Assembly: GCA_018063245.1 (NCBI GenBank)
Contig: JAGPBS010000014.1
Coordinates: 1-43,616 of the forward strand
DNA: 43,616 nt
DNA from: Alphaproteobacteria bacterium
GTDB taxonomy: Bacteria > Pseudomonadota > Alphaproteobacteria > JAGPBS01
Reading direction: 5' to 3'
A model generated the notes under the pieces. The model did not search any database and had not been told where the DNA came from. It saw only the letters and a list, made by a program, of their open reading frames with translations. The position numbers were made by a program, and so were the translations under genes. The first letter of the stretch is position 1, and the number at the start of each line of letters is the position of its first letter. This document shows positions 25,283-33,500 of the stretch, piece after piece.

Positions 25283-26017
25283 TTATAGTTGTTGCCTTAT
25301 CATTTCAAAGGATCTATCCCTTTGTTTTTGATGAGAAAAAGAATAGAGTTTGATTTGAGCCAAGAGAGATATGGCAATGATAAGAAGAGAGAGTGTTGAT
25401 TTGTGAGTGAAGAAATTTGTTTCTTGGCGGCGGTGATCAAAACTCATTGACATTAGGTTTGTGATGCTAAAAAGTAAAAAGATGTTGAGTATGGTAAACC
25501 CGAATTTGAAAAAAAGACGTGAGGGATAGTCAAACTTATAGGGGGTGCTTTGTATAAAAATGTTTAAATTCTTACGATAGCCATGCCTTAAAAGATTATG
25601 TTTTTCTTGAGTGTTCCAGTAAATTTTTGATTCGTTAATGTGTACGCTTGTTAAGTCAAGTTGGTTCAGTAGTCTTGAGACAAGGATACTTTGATTAGAG
25701 CCAATAATGAGATGTTTTATTAAGGGGAAAAAATGAAACAAAGTGTCAATATCAATCTTTTGGACTCGATGTGTTAATGTGAGTGATGTGAATGAGAATT
25801 GATGATTTTCTAAGGATGATTTTAATATTTTGATCAATTGATCATGAGCCTCTTGTGTTTCAATTCTGAGACTCTGATCATAAGATTGAACGCGTGATTT
25901 TCCCGGATAAGGAATATGTTGAACTTGTATGCTTTCCCACATTAAACCCAAAGCTGGCATTCCATCTAATTTTGAGATAGATGAAAAAGGTGTGTAAATT
26001 GATTGAATTCCTGTCAT
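25283..26017 (-). CDS. LRR-like two-TM paralogue 2 of 5
   Basis: 244 residues from the ATG at 26015-26017 (AAAGG ten bases upstream); the frame runs on to a TTG at 26038. It carries the family landmarks: MPALGLMWE, SLRIETQEAHDQLIKIL, FFPLIKHLIIGSN, KIYWNTQEK, YKFDYPSR, then two hydrophobic helices separated by the charged DHRRQETNFF. The end is RSFEMIRQQL. Paralogues 2 and 4 share most in the core (KIYW, EAHDQL/EGHDQL). The 25-bp gap to paralogue 3 supports one transcript. Confidence 0.8.
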   Translation of the reverse strand: MTGIQSIYTPFSSISKLDGMPALGLMWESIQVQHIPYPGKSRVQSYDQSLRIETQEAHDQLIKILKSSLENHQFSFTSLTLTHRVQKIDIDTLFHFFPLIKHLIIGSNQSILVSRLLNQLDLTSVHINESKIYWNTQEKHNLLRHGYRKNLNIFIQSTPYKFDYPSRLFFKFGFTILNIFLLFSITNLMSMSFDHRRQETNFFTHKSTLSLLIIAISLLAQIKLYSFSHQKQRDRSFEMIRQQL

Positions 26018-26043
26018 ATTGAGTCTGCCTTTCCACAAAAAAC

Positions 26044-26880
26044 TTATTGTTGTTTTGCGATTTTTTGCTCGCGAATGACCTCACGATGGCTGGCGCGATA
26101 TCTCTCAAGTTCATAAAAAAATGTCCAAATGATAAGACAAATTGTGATCAATGGAAAAGTTAAAGTATTGAGATATGAGAATTGAGAGAAGGCTTGTCTA
26201 TTTGACCATTCTTCTTGAAATTCCCTTTTTGAGTCTATCTGCTCAGACAGGATTTTAGAAAAATGATAGAAGTGAAGAAAAACATTTCCTAATATAAGCG
26301 CACACATATATTTCAGATATTGCGTTGAGGCATACATGAAACGATAACGAGACCCGCCTGTATAGATACATGTTTTACTCATTTGAGGATCTCTGGTGAT
26401 CAGAGCTTTTTCACCTTTGTCAAAGAAAATACGTTTTTCTTGAATATTGACTCGACTTATATTTTTATGAGATATAATGGCTGTAAGAGCCAGAGTCTCA
26501 TTAGATGGAATGGTGAGTTCTCTGATAGAGGGCAAAAACGCAAGCAAAAGAGGGATAGTCTCTAGCGGCACATGAGTGGCAATTTTGAGATGTGTGATCG
26601 GAGGATTGACAGAAAGACTGAGAACTTGAATGTTATTTTCTTCAAGACGTTTTTGGATTTGCTTTATAAGGTATCGTAAGGTTGCTTCTGATTGAATTTC
26701 TACGCAATAGTCATTGAGATTTTTTATTCTAGGGCAAAAAGAGCGAGAGAAAAGATGCTTTGGTAATATGGAAACGCGCGATGATTGGATATCAGGTAAT
26801 TTCCCTGTTTCTTCATCTTTTTGTTGCAGAAATTCAATCAGGTCTATCGTAAAAGGACTTTGCCGAACGAGATGTGTCAT
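26044..26880 (-). CDS. LRR-like two-TM paralogue 3 of 5
   Basis: 278 residues, the most divergent copy at its N-terminus; the usual P-x-x-G-I/V motif is replaced by LPDIQSSRVSILPK. The rest follows the family: CVEIQSEATLRYLIKQI, FLPSIRELTIPSN, RIFFDKGEK, YRFMYASTQ, TM1, a long charged loop (ILSEQIDSKREFQEEWSNRQ), TM2, and the C-terminal HREVIREQKIAKQQ. The ATG lies 11 nt after GGAG. There is no signal peptide, so TM1 must act as the first membrane signal. Confidence 0.8.
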   Translation of the reverse strand: MTHLVRQSPFTIDLIEFLQQKDEETGKLPDIQSSRVSILPKHLFSRSFCPRIKNLNDYCVEIQSEATLRYLIKQIQKRLEENNIQVLSLSVNPPITHLKIATHVPLETIPLLLAFLPSIRELTIPSNETLALTAIISHKNISRVNIQEKRIFFDKGEKALITRDPQMSKTCIYTGGSRYRFMYASTQYLKYMCALILGNVFLHFYHFSKILSEQIDSKREFQEEWSNRQAFSQFSYLNTLTFPLITICLIIWTFFYELERYRASHREVIREQKIAKQQ

Positions 26881-26909
26881 GTGTTTTTTGCTCCGTGTTG
26901 GATGTTTGA

Positions 26910-27665
26910 TTACTGATTTTTCTTTTCACGGGTGATTTCCCAAGACTCATTGGCAGATTTGTACAACCAATATAATGTGAGCCCTATGCGCAGAATGAGG
27001 GAGCCAATCATATTGACGAGGAGGCGATTTGAGATTGTGAGATTGTGATCTGTGGATTTATAATTTGTATAGCCGAGTTCTAAGATATTGAATAGAATTA
27101 AAGCATTGAAGAGATAGGAGAGCAATTTGCAAGATTGCGCTGAGAGGTGACTATAAAAGTAAGGGAATGTGGTCAAGTAGATGCTTAAATTTTTGCCTAG
27201 ATTTTGGTTGATGAACTTATCCTTTTCACCTTCATCCCAGTAAATTTTGACTTGATCAAAGGTTAGTTCTCTTAAGCTTGAGCAACTGGCAAGTTGTGTC
27301 ATTGAGATATCTTTATTGGAATTCAAATATAGAGTCTTGATATCAGGAAAAGCTTTGAAAAGAGTCTCAATATTGATTGATCCTATCTCGTATATATCAA
27401 GGGTTGTGACAAGAGGAATGCTCTCAGTCTCTGATTTGGTCTCTAAATAGGTGACCAGTTGGTCATGCCCTTCCTGCGAGGCTATTTCCAATTTATAGCG
27501 AGTGAGTGGTTTTGGTACCTGACCTTCTGTTAGGGCGGAGGGTTGATATTTCACATAAGAAGGCTCTTCATAACTTATTTTGGTAAAAGATATGCCCTCT
27601 GTCGGGAAGCTCGTAAAGTCTGAAGAAGTGCCCTCTGAGGAAGCTGGTAACGATTCAGTTTTCAA
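26910..27665 (-). CDS. LRR-like two-TM paralogue 4 of 5 (TTG start)
   Basis: 251 residues. The start is TTG at 27663-27665: a strong AAGGAGA site lies seven bases upstream and no other start codon is available before the conserved region. Family landmarks: FPTEGISFTK, YKLEIASQEGHDQLVTYL, AFPDIKTLYLNSN, KIYWDEGEKDKF, FPYFYSHLS, TM1 (LFNALILFNILEL), a polar loop (NYKSTDHNLTISN), TM2 and the ending SWEITREKKNQ. The Ser/Thr-rich N-terminus (1-25) is specific to this copy. Confidence 0.8.
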   Translation of the reverse strand: MKTESLPASSEGTSSDFTSFPTEGISFTKISYEEPSYVKYQPSALTEGQVPKPLTRYKLEIASQEGHDQLVTYLETKSETESIPLVTTLDIYEIGSINIETLFKAFPDIKTLYLNSNKDISMTQLASCSSLRELTFDQVKIYWDEGEKDKFINQNLGKNLSIYLTTFPYFYSHLSAQSCKLLSYLFNALILFNILELGYTNYKSTDHNLTISNRLLVNMIGSLILRIGLTLYWLYKSANESWEITREKKNQ

Positions 27666-27713
27666 TTTGAGTCTCCTTGTTTTTATATTGTTGTGAGCCT
27701 TGCAAATTTGGTG

Positions 27714-28544
27714 TCAATCGGTTGGGATGGGAATTGTTCTTATCGATTCATAATATTGATTATTGAGCATTCCTGCAACAAAAGTCATATGACGCAGACC
27801 TGCACCAACTGAGCCTAGTATGAGTATAAATGGTACGAGGATCTCGATTTGATTAATCGGTAGTTTCGGACGCTCACTGTCAGTTGCATTTTTGATCAAT
27901 TGTTTTTCAGCTGAATCCAGTATATAGAGGCCAATGCTGAAAATGCATAAGAGCAGGATAGCATAGGCCGTTAGAGAACGGGTAGAAGGATAAAGCAAAC
28001 GATATTCAGATTGCTGTATTGTGATAGTCAAATCGAATTTTGGGATCTCTTCTCGTATTTTGTCTTTTTCATCTGGATTTAGAAAGAGCTTACTCTCTAT
28101 TGTCAATCTCTTGAGGCTTTGAGCTTGGAGAATAGAAAAAAGACTGATCTTGAAATTAGCGACCATAACCAACTCTTCAACTTTTGGGAAGAACACCAAG
28201 AGAGACGTTAATTGACTGGCGGTGACGTCTGCGAACATTTTCAGCATGGTCAGAGGAATTTCAATACGACGCTTCCTAGTCTTTGCTATGTTTTGGAGTC
28301 CCTCTATGAGGTTATCGAGAGCTTTTTCCGTTTGAATTGTCAAAGAATATTGAATTAGCGGCTTTTGAGGAATAGAAGTAGGTTGTTGATACCTTCTGAA
28401 GCTGAAGATGCATTGCTTTGGAGTCTCAAGCGTCCTTGTTCTCAATTCAATACCTTGTGTTGGAATTCGATTGAGGCGACAGAACCCAGCTTCAATCTGA
28501 AGCCTATCAAACGTGAAGATATAAGGTATAGAATCAGTTCTCAT
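27714..28544 (-). CDS. LRR-like two-TM paralogue 5 of 5
   Basis: 276 residues from the ATG at 28542-28544. The frame extends to 28796, but that part lies over the C-terminal coding region of fbaB and is a shadow; the paralogues confirm the shorter start. Landmarks: IPTQGIELRTRT, YSLTIQTEKALDNLIEGL, FFPKVEELVMVAN, KLFLNPDEKDKI, YRLLYPSTR, TM1 (AYAILLLCIFSIGLYIL), a polar loop, TM2 and YYESIRTIPIPTD. It is the first copy of the array, only 16 bp after the fbaB stop, with GAGG in the gap. Transcription from the glycolytic genes into the array is therefore likely. Confidence 0.8.
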   Translation of the reverse strand: MRTDSIPYIFTFDRLQIEAGFCRLNRIPTQGIELRTRTLETPKQCIFSFRRYQQPTSIPQKPLIQYSLTIQTEKALDNLIEGLQNIAKTRKRRIEIPLTMLKMFADVTASQLTSLLVFFPKVEELVMVANFKISLFSILQAQSLKRLTIESKLFLNPDEKDKIREEIPKFDLTITIQQSEYRLLYPSTRSLTAYAILLLCIFSIGLYILDSAEKQLIKNATDSERPKLPINQIEILVPFILILGSVGAGLRHMTFVAGMLNNQYYESIRTIPIPTD

Positions 28545-28560
28545 GCTTTGAACACTTGCC

Positions 28561-29487
28561 TCAGGCTTGCTTATAGATATCAATGAGCTTTCCGAGAAGT
28601 TCAAGTGCTTCGGGGCGTGAGCGTTGGAACGAGTTACGACCGATGATTGATCCATTACCGCCACCATCACGAATGGCAATCGCATCATCAAAGACACTTT
28701 GTTCACCTTTTTTATCTCCGCCAGAGAAGACAACAATACGGCGTCCAGCAAAGCAAGATTCCATAATGTGGCGAACACGTTCAGCTTGTGTGGCAACTGG
28801 AATTTCGTGTTTTTCGTAGACTTTTTTGGCCTCTGGATTCTCTAAGTGTGCTGCAGGCAGTTTCACTTTGATAATGTGAGCGCCTAAAAGGCAAGCCATA
28901 TGAGCACCATAGGCAACGATATCGATTGCTGTTTCGCCTTCTTTTGTGAGATTCCCACCCCGCGGATAAGACCATACAACCACAGCAAGGCCTTTGGCTT
29001 TTGCTTCGTTTGCAAGTTCACGGATTTCTTCAAACATAGGGAACATTGCATCACTCCCTGGATAGATTGTAAAGCCAATGGCAGAACAACCGAGACGCAA
29101 AGCATCATCGACAGAAGCAGTAACAGCCTGATCAGGGGCGATTTTGTTTGTTGAGAGGGAATTTGCGCTGTTCATTTTCAAAATGGTTGGAATGGCGCCT
29201 GCGTAGGTGCCAGCTCCAGCTTCAATCATACCGAGGGGGGCTGCAAAAGCATTAAGACCAGCATCGATTGCAAGTTGAAAATGATAATGTGGATCATAGC
29301 CATATTCGTTTGGTGCAAAGCTACGGGCAGGGCCGTGTTCAAATCCTTGGTCAACGGGCAGAATGATCATTTTACCTGTGCCGCCCAATTTACCAGTCAT
29401 GAGGATGCGGGCGAGATTGGCTTTTGTGCCTGGATTGTCACTTTCATAGTAATCGAGAATTTTTTTGACGGCTGGTGTCATGCTCAT
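28561..29487 (-). CDS. fbaB: Class I fructose-bisphosphate aldolase, DhnA/FbaB type
   Basis: 308 residues from the ATG at 29485-29487, which has AAGGATAC upstream; the frame's TTG at 29514 lacks a site. The blocks are those of the archaeal-type/DhnA class I aldolases: ILPVDQGFEHGPARSF, GCSAIGFTIYPGS, WSYPRGGNL and HIIKVKLP with the Schiff-base lysine (K207 or K209). FSGGDKKGE and NSFQR near the end match the phosphate-binding loops. It cleaves fructose-1,6-bisphosphate to GAP and DHAP without a metal. Third in tkt-gapA-fbaB; no pgk lies between gapA and fbaB. Confidence 0.93.
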   Translation of the reverse strand: MSMTPAVKKILDYYESDNPGTKANLARILMTGKLGGTGKMIILPVDQGFEHGPARSFAPNEYGYDPHYHFQLAIDAGLNAFAAPLGMIEAGAGTYAGAIPTILKMNSANSLSTNKIAPDQAVTASVDDALRLGCSAIGFTIYPGSDAMFPMFEEIRELANEAKAKGLAVVVWSYPRGGNLTKEGETAIDIVAYGAHMACLLGAHIIKVKLPAAHLENPEAKKVYEKHEIPVATQAERVRHIMESCFAGRRIVVFSGGDKKGEQSVFDDAIAIRDGGGNGSIIGRNSFQRSRPEALELLGKLIDIYKQA

Positions 29488-29527
29488 TTGAGTATCCTTA
29501 TTTTTAGTGGTCAATATGATTCGTTTG

Positions 29528-30535
29528 TTATGCTTTGTGGAAGGTAATGGCTGTGTCGCTCATGCGGCTTGAAAAGCCCCATTCATTATCATACCACGAT
29601 AAAACGCGCACGAGTTTTTTATCAATCACTTGTGTTTGTGTAATATCAAAAGTTGAGCTTGCAGAGTTATGATTAAAGTCGCTTGAAACGAGCTCTTCTT
29701 CGCAAATATTCAAGATGCCTTTAAAACGAGAAGATTGCGATGCTTTGATCATGGCTTCATTGATTTCTTCAGCCGTTGTTTCTCTTTTTGCAATGAATTT
29801 GAAGTCAACCAAGCTCACATTTTGTGTTGGAACGCGAATCGCTGTGCCATCAAGTTTCCCTTTTAAGTGAGGCAAAACAAGGCCAACGGCTTTTGCAGCG
29901 CCTGTTGATGTTGGGATAATGTTTTGAGCCGCTGCACGTGCTCTTCTCAGATCTTTGTGAATGGAATCAACAAGGCACTGATCACCAGTGTAAGAGTGAA
30001 TGGTTGTCATATAGCCATGCTCAATCCCAACGAGTTGATCAAGAACATAAGCCACAGGTGCAAGGCAGTTTGTTGTGCAGCTTGCATTTGAAATGACTTG
30101 ATGTTCTTTTGTGAGTTGATCATGATTCACGCCATAAACAACGGTCAAATCAGCCCCTTCTGCAGGTGCGGAGATGATGACTTTTTTAGCGCCAGCTTCA
30201 AGGTGCTTTGCCGCATCTGCTCTTTTTGTAAAGATGCCAGAACATTCCATTGCGATGTCAATATTCAGTTCTTTCCAAGGCAATTGGCTTGGGTCTCTGA
30301 CAGCAAAGACAGGGATCGATCTATTATTGACGATGATGTTTTTTTCATCATGACCAACAGGAAAGGGAAATTTGCCATGAGCTGTATCATATTGTAAAAG
30401 ATGCGCACTGGTTCTGACATCACTCAAATCATTGATAGCAACAACTTCAAGGTCCTCTCTTTTTTGCTCATAAATCGAGCGAAGGACTAGGCGTCCAATG
30501 CGGCCGAAACCATTAATTGCCACTCTAACTGTCAT
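29528..30535 (-). CDS. gapA: Glyceraldehyde-3-phosphate dehydrogenase
   Basis: 335 residues. The Rossmann start is AINGFGRIGRLVLR. An acidic residue follows the second strand (INDLSD), suggesting a preference for NAD. Catalytic C153 is in SNASCTTNCLAP, with the active-site His in TIHSYTGDQ. The C-terminal block is WYDNEWGFSSRM. It oxidises GAP to 1,3-bisphosphoglycerate in glycolysis. GGGAGAAAAAG precedes the ATG. It lies 12 bp after tkt and 40 bp before fbaB, consistent with one operon. Confidence 0.97.
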   Translation of the reverse strand: MTVRVAINGFGRIGRLVLRSIYEQKREDLEVVAINDLSDVRTSAHLLQYDTAHGKFPFPVGHDEKNIIVNNRSIPVFAVRDPSQLPWKELNIDIAMECSGIFTKRADAAKHLEAGAKKVIISAPAEGADLTVVYGVNHDQLTKEHQVISNASCTTNCLAPVAYVLDQLVGIEHGYMTTIHSYTGDQCLVDSIHKDLRRARAAAQNIIPTSTGAAKAVGLVLPHLKGKLDGTAIRVPTQNVSLVDFKFIAKRETTAEEINEAMIKASQSSRFKGILNICEEELVSSDFNHNSASSTFDITQTQVIDKKLVRVLSWYDNEWGFSSRMSDTAITFHKA

Positions 30536-30547
30536 TTCTTTTTCTCC

Positions 30548-32569
30548 CTACTTTTTCATATTCTTGTTGATGATATCACAAATTGCGTCACTGGTAATCC
30601 CAAAAAATGAATAAAGATCCTTTGCGGGTGCTGAAAGGCCAAATCCATGCATGCCGATGAAATATCCGTGTGGACCAATATAGCGATCCCACCCTTGACG
30701 AATCCCTGCTTCTATTGCGATTTTTCGCCCTTTGTAACAAAGGATTGACTCTTGGTATGAGTCTTCTTGAGCTTCAAATAGAGTGGTTGAAGGAACTGAA
30801 ATAACACGGCTTGCAAGTCCTTCTTGTTTGAGTTTCTCATGAGCTTCAAGAGCCAGATGAACTTCAGAGCCTGTAGCAAAAATCGTTGCAGGATCTTGTC
30901 CTTCAGGGGCGAATTCTTTTAAGAGATAGGCGCCCTTGAGAGAGAGATTTTCCTTTGATGATTCAGTGCGCACAGCAGGCAATGATTGTCTGCTCAAAGC
31001 AATGAGGGTTGGTCCCTCTTGATGTTGCAAAGCAAATTCCCAGGCCTCAATGGTTTCAATTAAATCAGCTGGCCTGAAAACAGTTAAATTTGGGATAGCG
31101 CGCAGGGCGGCCAAATGCTCAATGGGTTGATGGGTTGGACCATCTTCGCCAAGGCCAATTGAATCATGAGTCATCACATAGATCACTCGTTGTTTCATTA
31201 AGGCTGCAAGCCTGATTGCTGGCCTGCAATAATCAGTAAATGTCAAAAAGGTGCCGCCATAAGGAATCAATCCTTTGTGAAGCGCAAGACCATTCATAAT
31301 GGCCGCCATGGCATGTTCTCTGATGCCGTAATGAATATAGCGTCCTGCTTGATTTTGTGGATTATAAGTTGTACTACCTTTGCTCATTGTATTGTTCGAG
31401 GGAGATAGGTCAGCAGAACCACCGATAAGCATTGGGCATGTGTCAAAAATAGCTTGTAGAACTTCGCCTGATGCTTGCCTTGTTGCGAGTGCTGGTTTTT
31501 TTTCAAGGGCGCTTTGTTTGAGAGTTTTGAGTATATCCAGCACATTTTGAGACACATCTCCCTTGAGAGCAGCTTTGAATTCTATGCTTTGTGGATGAGC
31601 ACTCAGAATGCTCTCCCATCCTTTGACGAGGTGGTTGTTGCGGTTGCCAATTTGGCGCCATTCATCAAGCAGATGTTCAGGGATCTCAAAGGCTTCATAA
31701 TTCCAATTTAGATTTTTGCGTGTGGCTGCAACTTCATCTGTGCCGAGAGGCGAGCCGTGGGTGCTCTCTGAGCCTTGTTTGTTTGGAGCGCCATAGCCAA
31801 TTGTTGTTTTGCAGGCGATTAAAGATGGACGCTCATCTGCAAGAGCGCTTTCAATTGCATTGAAAATTTGCTTTTCGTCATGTCCATCGATAGATTGAAC
31901 ATGCCAGCCATAACTCATAAAGCGCTGGAGGGCGTCATCAGAGCAAGAAAGGTTCATCGGGCCATCAATGGTGATGCTGTTGTCATCGTAAAGAACAGTG
32001 AGTTTTGAGAGCTTTAAGTGTCCTGCAAGTGAGGCTGCTTCGTGACTGATGCCTTCCATCAAGTCCCCGTCGCTAGCGAGAACGAATGTTCTGTGATTTA
32101 CAAGCTCTTCACCAAAGCGAGCTCTGAGGTTTGTCTCTGCAATCGCCATGCCGATGGCTGTTGCAAGCCCTTGTCCCAGCGGACCTGTTGTTGTTTCAAT
32201 TCCAAGAGATAGATCAACTTCAGGATGACCAGCTGTGTGGCTATGTAATTGTCTGAAATTTTTGAGTTGATCCAGTGTCATTCCTTTGTACCCAAGGCAA
32301 TAATTGAGTCCGTAAAGAAGCATTGAGCCATGTCCAGCTGAGAGGACAAAGCGGTCGCGGTCAGGCCATTCTGGATGGCTTGCATCAAATTTCATGAAAT
32401 GCGAGAAAAGAACTTGAATCACATCAGCCATTCCCATCGGAAGACCAGGATGTCCTGAGTTTGCTTTCTGGACTGCGTCGATTGCAAGGAATCTGAGGCA
32501 GTTGGAAAGATCTCTAGAGGCAATTTCCGGGTTTCTGTGTGATTTTGTAAGTAAATTCGTTGATTTCAT
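30548..32569 (-). CDS. tkt: Transketolase
   Basis: 673 residues from the ATG at 32567-32569, which has GGA seven bases upstream; an in-frame ATG at 32581 lacks a site. N-terminal AIDAVQKANSGHPGLPMGMAD and DRFVLSAGHGSMLLYGLNY are transketolase signatures. The thiamine-pyrophosphate motif is GDGDLMEGISHEA. The pyrimidine domain has GIREHAMAAIMNG and MTHDSIGLGEDGPTHQP. It exchanges two-carbon units in the non-oxidative pentose phosphate pathway. It is the first gene of tkt-gapA-fbaB and divergent from the zapA operon (115 bp). Confidence 0.97.
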   Translation of the reverse strand: MKSTNLLTKSHRNPEIASRDLSNCLRFLAIDAVQKANSGHPGLPMGMADVIQVLFSHFMKFDASHPEWPDRDRFVLSAGHGSMLLYGLNYCLGYKGMTLDQLKNFRQLHSHTAGHPEVDLSLGIETTTGPLGQGLATAIGMAIAETNLRARFGEELVNHRTFVLASDGDLMEGISHEAASLAGHLKLSKLTVLYDDNSITIDGPMNLSCSDDALQRFMSYGWHVQSIDGHDEKQIFNAIESALADERPSLIACKTTIGYGAPNKQGSESTHGSPLGTDEVAATRKNLNWNYEAFEIPEHLLDEWRQIGNRNNHLVKGWESILSAHPQSIEFKAALKGDVSQNVLDILKTLKQSALEKKPALATRQASGEVLQAIFDTCPMLIGGSADLSPSNNTMSKGSTTYNPQNQAGRYIHYGIREHAMAAIMNGLALHKGLIPYGGTFLTFTDYCRPAIRLAALMKQRVIYVMTHDSIGLGEDGPTHQPIEHLAALRAIPNLTVFRPADLIETIEAWEFALQHQEGPTLIALSRQSLPAVRTESSKENLSLKGAYLLKEFAPEGQDPATIFATGSEVHLALEAHEKLKQEGLASRVISVPSTTLFEAQEDSYQESILCYKGRKIAIEAGIRQGWDRYIGPHGYFIGMHGFGLSAPAKDLYSFFGITSDAICDIINKNMKK

Positions 32570-32684
32570 GATATATTCCATTTTCTAATTGAAGAAACTA
32601 TGTTAATTGTTAGCAGTGCTTTTTTGGCGAATCAAGTTTATTCTTTAAAAAAGACGTCGATTCCATTTTGATGAGAGGGTAGTT

Positions 32685-32888
32685 ATGACAAATGAATCTG
32701 TATTCGATCTAAAACTTCAGACATTGCAGCAAAAGCTTGCCGAGCTTGAGACAGTGATGAGGGCCCGCATTGAACAAGAACAGGCTTTAAGGTTCGAGCA
32801 ATCAATAAGTCATGACAAGGTGACTGAAGCGAATCGACGTGTCGATCAAATTATTGAACAGCTTGAAGAGTTAAGGAGGGCTGGATAA
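32685..32888 (+). CDS. Small coiled-coil protein upstream of ZapA (DUF4164-like)
   Basis: 67 residues, almost entirely one heptad-rich helix (KLQTLQQKLAELETVMRAR, later ANRRVDQIIEQLEELRR). Similar short coiled-coil genes precede zapA in many alphaproteobacteria; I place it with DUF4164 on that basis and on size. The stop overlaps the zapA start as TAATG, so translation is coupled. GAGAGGG precedes the ATG. A role beside ZapA in cell division is inference from position. Confidence 0.75.
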   Translation: MTNESVFDLKLQTLQQKLAELETVMRARIEQEQALRFEQSISHDKVTEANRRVDQIIEQLEELRRAG

Positions 32889-33232
32889 TGCCTCAGTTTA
32901 TTGTAAAAATCGCATCAAAAGAATATCCAATCTCTTGTGAAGATGGCCAAGAAGCGCGTCTTGAGAAAATTGTCTCTTATGTTCAAGAAAAAGTATCCCA
33001 AATTCTGGGTAATAACCCAACCTTAGTCGAATCACGGATGATGGTGCTGACAGCACTGATGCTGGCAGATGAAGTTCTTGATTTAAAAGAAAATAATGAA
33101 AGGCTTGCAGCAACAAAACCTCATGAATTAGAAGCAGAGGCTGTTGCAAAAATTCAAGCTGACTATGAGCCAATTTTGGATCAGATGATTGAATCGATTT
33201 CAGGACTTGTAAAACAGGCACAAGAAGCTTAA
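32888..33232 (+). CDS. zapA: Cell division protein ZapA
   Basis: 114 residues. The N-terminal globular part starts FIVKIASKEYPISCEDGQEARLEKIV, the ZapA pattern, followed by RMMVLTALMLADEVLDLK and a C-terminal coiled coil. ZapA crosslinks FtsZ filaments at the division ring. It overlaps the preceding coiled-coil gene by one base and is followed by the 6S RNA and the 5-FCL gene, the classical proteobacterial order. Confidence 0.93.
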   Translation: MPQFIVKIASKEYPISCEDGQEARLEKIVSYVQEKVSQILGNNPTLVESRMMVLTALMLADEVLDLKENNERLAATKPHELEAEAVAKIQADYEPILDQMIESISGLVKQAQEA

Positions 33233-33241
33233 ATTATAAGA

Positions 33242-33400
33242 TGGAGAGTGGCTGCTCTTCTCGTTAGACAAAAAACCCCTGGGGCTATACTTCTTCCAAG
33301 GGAGCTGTCCCTGTCAGGATCTTGGTCTTGGCATATGGCGCCCACCTGTACATAACAGGCCTACGGAGGATTTGTCGACGGCTGTAGCGGCGCTCTCTGC
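33242..33400 (+). ncRNA. ssrS: 6S RNA
   Basis: The 268-bp gap between zapA and the 5-FCL gene has no convincing ORF but fits 6S RNA in place, size and shape. The closing stem pairs GGAGAGTG (33243-33250) with CGCTCTCT (33391-33398). The 3' strand GGCTGTAGCGGCGCTCTCT resembles the conserved 3' strand of proteobacterial 6S RNA (GCCTGCGGCGGCATCTC in E. coli). 6S RNA binds sigma-70 RNA polymerase by mimicking an open promoter. Exact ends are approximate; a 63-codon minus-strand frame over it is spurious. Confidence 0.82.
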
Positions 33401-33500
33401 TAATAAACATAAGGCATTCCTCTACTTTTTTGCGCATCGTATTGACTTGTCTTATGCCTCTTATTATACGTGACATATTTCCTAAATGAGGTGAATTGTT

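Noticed and set aside
28545-28796. N-terminal extension of paralogue 5
   Set aside because: It overlaps the 3' part of fbaB on the same strand in another frame; the four paralogues support the start at 28544.
33285-33476. 63-codon minus-strand ORF between zapA and 5-FCL
   Set aside because: It lies over the 6S RNA, has Arg-rich chance composition and no ribosome site.
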